This document shows, in pieces, positions 5,418-9,208 of a stretch of 9,208 bases of DNA. The notes beneath the pieces are model-generated. The model did no database searches and had not been told where the DNA came from. It saw only the letters and a program-made list of their open reading frames with translations. Position numbers and translations under genes: made by a program. The stretch spans positions 1 through 9,208 of the forward strand of contig URWS01000035.1 of assembly GCA_900551605.1 (NCBI GenBank), in the 5' to 3' direction. Each line of letters begins with the position of its first letter. Position 1 is the first letter of the stretch. The DNA comes from an uncultured Collinsella sp. GTDB lineage: Bacteria > Actinomycetota > Coriobacteriia > Coriobacteriales > Coriobacteriaceae.

Positions 5418-6203
5418 ATGGCACGGATCCTGATCGTAGAGGACGAGGAGAAAATCGCCCGCTTTGTGACGCTCGAGCTGGAGCACGAGGGCTACCAGGT
5501 GGAGCACGCCGCCGACGGCCGCACCGCCGTGGACCTGGCGCTGGAGCGCGACTACGATCTGATTCTGCTCGATGTGCTGTTGCCGCAGCTCAACGGCATG
5601 GAGGTGCTGCGGCGCATCCGCAAGCACAAGGATGTGCCGGTGATTATGGTTACCGCGCGCGATGCCGTGATGGACAAGGTGGCCGGGCTCGATGCCGGCG
5701 CCGACGATTACCTGACCAAGCCATTTGCGATTGAGGAGCTGTTCGCACGGATCCGCGTGGCGCTGAAGCGCTCGGAGGCCGTGCGGGCGGCTTCGGGCGT
5801 TGGCGGCGCCGGGGCCAGGACGGGCACGGCGAGCGGCGCGGGTGTCGGCGCCGCTGCGATACCCCCGGTCAGCGACTCTGCCCAGGCTTCCGCCTCGCCC
5901 TCCCCCGCTACGCTCACCGTTGGCTCAGTCGTGCTCGATCCCGGCCGCCGCGAAGTCACAGTCGGCGGCTCGCCCATCGCGCTCACGGCTCGCGAGTTCG
6001 ACGTCCTCGCCCTGCTTATGGCGCATGCCGAGACCGTGCTCACACGCGAGCGCATCGCGCACGAGGCGCTGGGCTACGAATACGTGGGCGACACCAACAA
6101 CGTCGACGTGCACATCGCGCACCTGCGCGCCAAGATCGAGGACGCCGGCGGCGCCCGCATCATCCAGACCGTGCGCGGGGTGGGCTATGCCTGCCGTGCG
6201 TAA
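5418..6203 (+). CDS. OmpR/PhoB-family response regulator
   Basis: Predicted 261-residue two-component response regulator. The receiver domain (1-118) has the acidic pocket E8/D9, phosphoacceptor Asp52 (LILLDVLLP), Thr79 (VIMVTARDA) and Lys101 (YLTKPF). The C-terminal winged-helix DNA-binding domain (about 166-261) has AREFDVLALLMAHAETVLTR and VDVHIAHLRAKIE followed by TVRGVGYACRA, typical of the OmpR class. Between them lies an unusually long Ala/Gly/Ser/Pro-rich linker (about 120-164), so the protein is longer than the usual 220-235 residues. Phosphorylation by the adjacent histidine kinase should activate DNA binding. The kinase gene start overlaps this gene's end. Target genes cannot be read from the window, though its own operon is a reasonable guess. 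Confidence 0.93.
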   Translation: MARILIVEDEEKIARFVTLELEHEGYQVEHAADGRTAVDLALERDYDLILLDVLLPQLNGMEVLRRIRKHKDVPVIMVTARDAVMDKVAGLDAGADDYLTKPFAIEELFARIRVALKRSEAVRAASGVGGAGARTGTASGAGVGAAAIPPVSDSAQASASPSPATLTVGSVVLDPGRREVTVGGSPIALTAREFDVLALLMAHAETVLTRERIAHEALGYEYVGDTNNVDVHIAHLRAKIEDAGGARIIQTVRGVGYACRA

Positions 6204-7482
6204 CGCCGAGGCCAAGCGCGTCACCTCCATCGCCCGCGCCATCAACTGGGGCTATATGTGGCGCCGCCTCATGAGCTACGTCTGGCTCGATCTGTTGCTG
6301 GTGGTTGTTGCGGCGGCGATCCTCGTCTATGGATACAACCAGACGCTGCCCGACGGCGCGTTTACCGCGGGATGGATTCCCAGCGCCACCGTTCACGGCA
6401 TGTCGCTGGCTCCCGCGCGCGGCTGGGACCTGACCACACTCACCTATACCGTCGAGCTTGCGCGTAGCACCAAGACCTTCCCCCTCGCACAGGACCTCGT
6501 CACGCTATGGCCTCTCTACCTTGTCGTTGCGGGCTGGCAGGTTATCAGCGTGCTCAACATGCTCGGCGGCGCCCGCCGCGTGCGCCGCACCATGGCGCCG
6601 CTCAACGATCTGGCCCTGCGCGTGGACGAACTCGGCCGCATGCAGCTCTCCGGCGGCAAGATGGAAACGCTCGAGCAGGCCATCGAGCGCGCAAGCGTCG
6701 ACTCGCCGAGCGTCACCACCGGCGACGCCGACCTGGCAAGCATCGAGGTCGCGCTCAACCGCCTGCTGCGCCAGATGCAAGAGGCCAAGCTGCAGCAGAT
6801 GCGCTTTGTCAACGACGCGAGCCACGAGCTGCGCACGCCCATCGCGGTGATTCAGGGCTACGTGAACATGCTCGACCGCTGGGGCAAAGACGACCCGGAC
6901 GTGCTGGCAGAATCCATCGCGTCCCTCAAGGCCGAAAGCGAGCACATGCAAGAGCTCGTGGAACAGCTGCTGTTTTTGGCACGCGGCGACGCCGGACGCA
7001 CGGTCCTGCGGCGTGCGAATACCAACCTGGCCGCGCTGGTCGGCGAGGTATGCGAGGAGTCACAGATGATCGATGCCGCGCACACGTATCGACTGGCGTA
7101 CGACGCTGCGCTTGTCAGCGACCCGCGCTGCGACGCGCCCGTTGACGTGGCGCTCGTGAAGCAGGCTCTGCGCGTGATCGTGCAAAACGCCGCCAAGTAT
7201 TCGGACGCGGGCACGCCCATCTCGTTTGGCGTAGCGCCGGATGCGGGCGCAGGCACGATCGACATAAGTGTTGAGGACGAGGGTATCGGCATGAACCAGG
7301 AATCCGCAGCTCACGCGTTTGAACGGTTCTACCGCGCCGACAACGCACGCGATGCCGGCGCGCAGGGCTCGGGTCTGGGGCTTGCCATTGCCAAGTGGAT
7401 CGTCGATAGCCATGGTGGTGTCATTGGCGTGACCTCAGTCGAGGGCGTCGGCAGCCGCTTTACGATTCGCCTGCCGCGGTAG
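6187..7482 (+). CDS. Membrane sensor histidine kinase, partner of the response regulator
   Basis: Predicted 431-residue kinase. Two membrane segments (about 31-50 and 105-126) bracket a ~55-residue external sensor loop. A HAMP-like linker region follows. The dimerisation/phosphoacceptor box DASHELRTPIAVIQGY has His213. The catalytic ATPase domain has the N box VIVQNAAKYS (Asn334), G1 DEGIGM (364-369), F box FERFYRAD and G2 GSGLGLAIAKW (from 394). The ATG at 6187 overlaps the response-regulator gene by 17 bases, consistent with translational coupling; a GTG at 6196 and an ATG at 6256 are alternatives. The open frame extends back to 5800, but that stretch is the reading-frame shadow of the regulator. 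The external loop has no recognisable ligand-binding fold, so the signal is unknown. Confidence 0.92.
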   Translation: MPAVRNAEAKRVTSIARAINWGYMWRRLMSYVWLDLLLVVVAAAILVYGYNQTLPDGAFTAGWIPSATVHGMSLAPARGWDLTTLTYTVELARSTKTFPLAQDLVTLWPLYLVVAGWQVISVLNMLGGARRVRRTMAPLNDLALRVDELGRMQLSGGKMETLEQAIERASVDSPSVTTGDADLASIEVALNRLLRQMQEAKLQQMRFVNDASHELRTPIAVIQGYVNMLDRWGKDDPDVLAESIASLKAESEHMQELVEQLLFLARGDAGRTVLRRANTNLAALVGEVCEESQMIDAAHTYRLAYDAALVSDPRCDAPVDVALVKQALRVIVQNAAKYSDAGTPISFGVAPDAGAGTIDISVEDEGIGMNQESAAHAFERFYRADNARDAGAQGSGLGLAIAKWIVDSHGGVIGVTSVEGVGSRFTIRLPR

Positions 7483-7498
7483 GAAGCCCCTCGGCATA

Positions 7499-7534
7499 AA
7501 AAAGGGATAGGGCCAGGCGGCTCTATCCCTTTTT
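7499..7534. terminator. Bidirectional rho-independent terminator
   Basis: AAAAAGGGATAG (7499-7510) pairs perfectly with CTATCCCTTTTT (7523-7534) around a short loop, and the stem can extend by two more pairs. The A-run on one side and T-run on the other give a U-tract on both strands. It therefore serves both the histidine kinase operon (plus) and the VOC/PTS operon (minus), which converge here. Confidence 0.9.
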
Positions 7535-7556
7535 GCTAGCTATAGCAGCCTGTGCG

Positions 7557-7931
7557 CTACTCGCGGCACAGATGCACGGCGAAGCCGGCGAACTCGCGCT
7601 TAAAGTACACGAGCTTGGTGCCGCCGTCGGGCAGCAGCACGCGCGACTCCTCGTTGACCTCGAGCCCGCGCTCGGCAAACCACTTCTCGGCCGCATCGAT
7701 GTCGTTGACGGCAAAGCCAATGTGGCCCTTGGTGCCACGACCGTTCTGCTTCATGACCTCGACCAGCGAATCGTTAAAGTACGAAACCGGGGTCTCGATA
7801 ACGGGCAGGCCCATCATCGTCGAGAACAGCTCCGCGATCTCCAGGGCGTCTGCCGGGTCGGTAGCGTTGATGCCCACATGGGCAACGCGCATGCCAAAGA
7901 GCTCGACCGGACTGGCGTTCTGTTCATTCAT
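7557..7931 (-). CDS. VOC-superfamily (glyoxalase-fold) protein
   Basis: Predicted 124-residue protein of the vicinal oxygen chelate fold, with two beta-alpha-beta-beta-beta modules. The first is MRVAHVGINATDP through about residue 60, the second GTKGHIGFAVNDIDAAEKWF to the end. His18, His70 and His120 are possible metal ligands. Such proteins bind a divalent metal and act on small substrates (glyoxalase, epimerase or dioxygenase reactions); the exact substrate cannot be told. The frame is open up to 8114, but the upstream part is Arg-rich shadow of the PTS gene, so the ATG at 7931 is chosen. It begins 11 bases after the PTS IIB stop, indicating one transcript and suggesting a part in metabolism of the same sugar or its phosphate. 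No strong ribosome binding site is visible. Confidence 0.85.
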   Translation of the reverse strand: MNEQNASPVELFGMRVAHVGINATDPADALEIAELFSTMMGLPVIETPVSYFNDSLVEVMKQNGRGTKGHIGFAVNDIDAAEKWFAERGLEVNEESRVLLPDGGTKLVYFKREFAGFAVHLCRE

Positions 7932-7942
7932 ACAGGTAGCGC

Positions 7943-8230
7943 CTACTGAGCCATGACGTCGAGGACGGCCTTCTCGGCAGCGACGCGGTTCATGCCGGTC
8001 ATGAAGGGCACGCCACTCACGTACGGGCAGGTGAGGCCCTCGGGGGCAACGGTGGTGGCGATCAGCAGGTCGGCGCCCTCGTCGCAAGCGTCCTTGGCCT
8101 CGGAGATGGCGCACTGCACGATCTCATACTTGCCGGCATAACCGTTGGCGTCGAGCATGGTGGCGACCTTCTGGGCAACGAGCGTGGAAGTAGCAGCGCC
8201 AGCACCGCAAGCCAAAACAATCTTCTTCAT
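7943..8230 (-). CDS. PTS galactitol-type IIB component
   Basis: Predicted 95-residue phosphotransferase-system IIB protein of the galactitol (Gat) class. The N-terminal strand and P-loop-like phosphocysteine site read KKIVLACGAGAATSTLVAQ, with Cys8 as the probable phosphorylated residue. The rest forms the expected small alpha/beta domain (EIVQCAISEAKDA; ADLLIATT; VPFMTGMN), and the length is normal for a free-standing IIB. It would pass phosphate from a IIA protein to sugar entering through a IIC permease. Neither IIA nor IIC is encoded nearby; the only operon partner is the VOC protein. AAGGGAG (8240-8246) lies 9 bases before the ATG. Galactitol specificity is a family label only; many relatives carry other polyols or sugars. 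Confidence 0.88.
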   Translation of the reverse strand: MKKIVLACGAGAATSTLVAQKVATMLDANGYAGKYEIVQCAISEAKDACDEGADLLIATTVAPEGLTCPYVSGVPFMTGMNRVAAEKAVLDVMAQ

Positions 8231-8249
8231 AGGTAATGTCTCCCTTCGA

Positions 8250-8272
8250 GGTTTACTTTAGGTAAGTGTACC
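8250..8272. promoter_or_regulatory. Imperfect inverted repeat upstream of the PTS IIB gene
   Basis: GGTTTACTT (8250-8258) and AAGTGTACC (8264-8272) form an inverted repeat matching at 7 of 9 positions with a 5-base spacer, 20 bases ahead of the IIB start. The position suits a regulator-binding site for the PTS/VOC operon. No regulator gene is present in the window. Confidence 0.25.
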
Positions 8273-8308
8273 GCAGCGAGCGATGGCGCTCGGCCTCGAT
8301 GCACTTTT

Positions 8309-8338
8309 ATGCCAGTTTGCTTGCGCGCTGCGTATAAT
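8309..8338 (+). promoter_or_regulatory. Promoter of the TPR-like membrane protein gene
   Basis: A perfect TATAAT (8333-8338) is preceded after 18 bases by ATGCCA (8309-8314), a partial -35. Transcription should start near 8345, giving a leader of about 50 bases. The leader contains the hairpin CGCTCG/CGAGCG (8362-8367, 8373-8378) three bases before the AAGGA ribosome binding site. Confidence 0.55.
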
Positions 8339-8393
8339 ACATCTAGTACATGTTGTCATACCGCTCGCTTTACGAGCGACTAAGGACTCTGAA

Positions 8394-9017
8394 ATGCCCG
8401 ATTCCCGCACCCTCTGGACCGCCGTCGTTATCATCTGTATCGCCGTGTCGGTGTTCTTTAGCGTCAAAAAACGCACCACGTTTAAGCGCCTGCAGCAGCT
8501 TATGGCCGCCAAGCAGTGGGACGAGTTCGACCGTTTGCTCGACTCCAAACTCACCAGTATGCTGTATCCGCGTTACAACCGCGACTATCTGCGCCTGAAC
8601 TCCTATCTGCTGCGCGAGGACCACAAGCGCGCCGACGAGATGTTCGAGCTACTACTGGGCCTTAACCTGCCCAAGATGCAGCGTGTCGACCTAGTGATCA
8701 AGGCCTTCAACTATTACGTTGGCCAGGAGGACCGCAAAAAGTCCAAGGAGCTGCTGCACGAGATCAAGGGCTTCGAGGGCGGCCAGGCCGAGACGGTCGC
8801 ACGCGAGTGCCAGCTGATGTACGACACGATGATCCTCAAGCGCCACAACGACATCCCCGAGCTGGAGCGCATGCTCAAGGAGGCCGGTGACGACAAGGTC
8901 AAGAGCTGCCGCCTGGAATACCTGCTCGCCCTGCAGTACAAGAACAAGGGCGACGAGGCCAAGTTCCAGGAGTTCCTGGAGAAGTCGGGCCAGCACTCGA
9001 TGGCCGTCAACGCGTAA
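8394..9017 (+). CDS. Membrane-anchored TPR-like helical protein, function unknown
   Basis: Predicted 207-residue protein of unknown function. One N-terminal membrane segment (about 6-23, LWTAVVIICIAVSVFFSV) is followed by basic residues KKRTTFKR, suggesting a single-pass anchor with a cytoplasmic body by the positive-inside rule. The remainder is almost entirely helical and built of helix pairs reminiscent of TPR repeats: QQLMAAKQWDEFDRLL; LRLNSYLLREDHKRADEMF; LEYLLALQYKNKGDEAKF near the end. TPR-like scaffolds usually mediate protein-protein contacts. I chose the ATG at 8394 because AAGGA (8382-8386) lies seven bases upstream and the membrane segment then begins the protein; the frame is open back to 8283 but that part precedes the likely transcription start. 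The gene is divergent from the PTS operon and precedes a tRNA-Leu. Confidence 0.75.
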   Translation: MPDSRTLWTAVVIICIAVSVFFSVKKRTTFKRLQQLMAAKQWDEFDRLLDSKLTSMLYPRYNRDYLRLNSYLLREDHKRADEMFELLLGLNLPKMQRVDLVIKAFNYYVGQEDRKKSKELLHEIKGFEGGQAETVARECQLMYDTMILKRHNDIPELERMLKEAGDDKVKSCRLEYLLALQYKNKGDEAKFQEFLEKSGQHSMAVNA

Positions 9018-9028
9018 CGGACGGCTTG

Positions 9029-9037
9029 TGCTAGACT
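9029..9037 (+). promoter_or_regulatory. Extended -10 promoter element for tRNA-Leu
   Basis: TGCTAGACT is an extended -10 (TGn followed by TAGACT at 9032-9037), giving a start near 9044, about 5 bases before the mature tRNA. No clear -35 is present upstream; the gene could also be reached by read-through from the TPR-like gene. Confidence 0.4.
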
Positions 9038-9048
9038 TCTAGTCTTAC

Positions 9049-9133
9049 GGGGGCGTGGCGGAATTGGCATACGCAGGAGACTTAAAATCTCTCGCCGCAA
9101 GGATTGTGGGTTCGAGTCCCACCGCCCCTACCA
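9049..9133 (+). tRNA. tRNA-Leu, anticodon UAA
   Basis: The sequence folds as a class II tRNA. The acceptor GGGGGCG (9049-9055) pairs with CGCCCCT (9123-9129), the outermost pair being a G-U wobble. The D arm GCGGAATTGGC is typical of tRNA-Leu. The anticodon loop CTTAAAA carries UAA, which reads UUA (and UUG by wobble). A long variable arm and a T arm (GTGGG TTCGAGT CCCAC) follow. Discriminator A9130 matches tRNA-Leu, and the CCA end is encoded (9131-9133). Confidence 0.95.
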
Positions 9134-9145
9134 TATGGAGCTTTC

Positions 9146-9183
9146 GAGCCCGTGTCCCCAAGGGATGCGGGCTCACTTCTTTT
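9146..9183 (+). terminator. Rho-independent terminator after tRNA-Leu
   Basis: GAGCCCG (9146-9152) pairs with CGGGCTC (9168-9174). The stem continues inward through two G-U pairs to TCCC/GGGA, closing a 3-base loop: about 13 pairs in all. A T-rich tail (ACTTCTTTT) follows on the plus strand. The other strand has no comparable U-tract, so it mainly serves the tRNA-Leu transcript. Confidence 0.75.
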
Positions 9184-9208
9184 AGATGCCGGTGGGACTC
9201 GAACCCGC
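9184..9208 (-). tRNA. 3' part of a second tRNA-like gene, cut by the window edge
   Basis: Read on the minus strand, this begins mid T-arm: T loop TTCGAGT, T-stem side CCCAC, and a 7-base acceptor side CGGCATC ending about 9184. Seventeen bases (9190-9206) are the exact reverse complement of the T arm of tRNA-Leu (9108-9124). No CCA is encoded, unlike the tRNA-Leu. The visible T-stem half GCGGG leaves one C-A mismatch, so it may be a tRNA gene of unknown identity or a degenerate copy; the rest lies outside the window. Confidence 0.5.

Noticed and set aside
5800..6186. Upstream extension of the histidine kinase frame
   Set aside because: It overlaps the response regulator and its translation is Arg/Ser/Pro-rich, the usual shadow of GC-rich coding DNA. 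The ATG at 6187 is the natural coupled start.
7932..8114. N-terminal extension of the VOC protein
   Set aside because: It overlaps the PTS IIB gene and is an Arg-rich shadow translation. The ATG at 7931 fits the VOC fold.

Overview
The window looks like chromosome from a high-GC actinobacterium of the Coriobacteriia (a gut Collinsella or relative). This is inferred from gene content and composition, not from a marker gene. The right half (about 4740-9208) is GC-rich housekeeping sequence. The left half (1-4740) is visibly less GC-rich and carries defence-type genes, so it reads as an acquired island.

Left half. A minus-strand AAA_14/DUF4143-type ATPase (48-1343) is preceded by a compact cluster of direct and inverted repeats around its likely promoter. 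After about 440 bases with no convincing gene comes a restriction-modification locus. On the plus strand is a C5-cytosine methyltransferase (1873-2766) with a second open frame nested inside it (2027-2689). The large frame holds methylase motifs I, IV, VI, VIII and X. Motif IX is only in the nested frame, which has its own Shine-Dalgarno and ATG. This is the layout known for the two-polypeptide enzyme M.EcoHK31I. Tail-to-tail with it, sharing a CTAG at the stop codons, is a NotI-like restriction endonuclease (2763-3710, minus). Upstream of that on the same strand is an HNH endonuclease (3812-4606).

Right half. A UBA-like/DUF4342 membrane protein (4857-5399) is followed by an OmpR-family response regulator (5418-6203) and its sensor histidine kinase (6187-7482), which overlaps it. 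The three probably form one transcription unit ending at a strong bidirectional terminator (7499-7534). Converging on that terminator is a two-gene minus-strand operon: a galactitol-type PTS IIB protein and a VOC/glyoxalase-fold protein. Divergent from it is a membrane-anchored, TPR-like helical protein (8394-9017). Then come a tRNA-Leu(UAA), a terminator hairpin, and the 3' part of a second, oppositely oriented tRNA-like gene cut by the window edge.

The most notable item is the pairing of an overlapping-frame, two-subunit cytosine methylase with a NotI-type nuclease and an HNH nuclease. I saw no CRISPR array, insertion sequence or rRNA.
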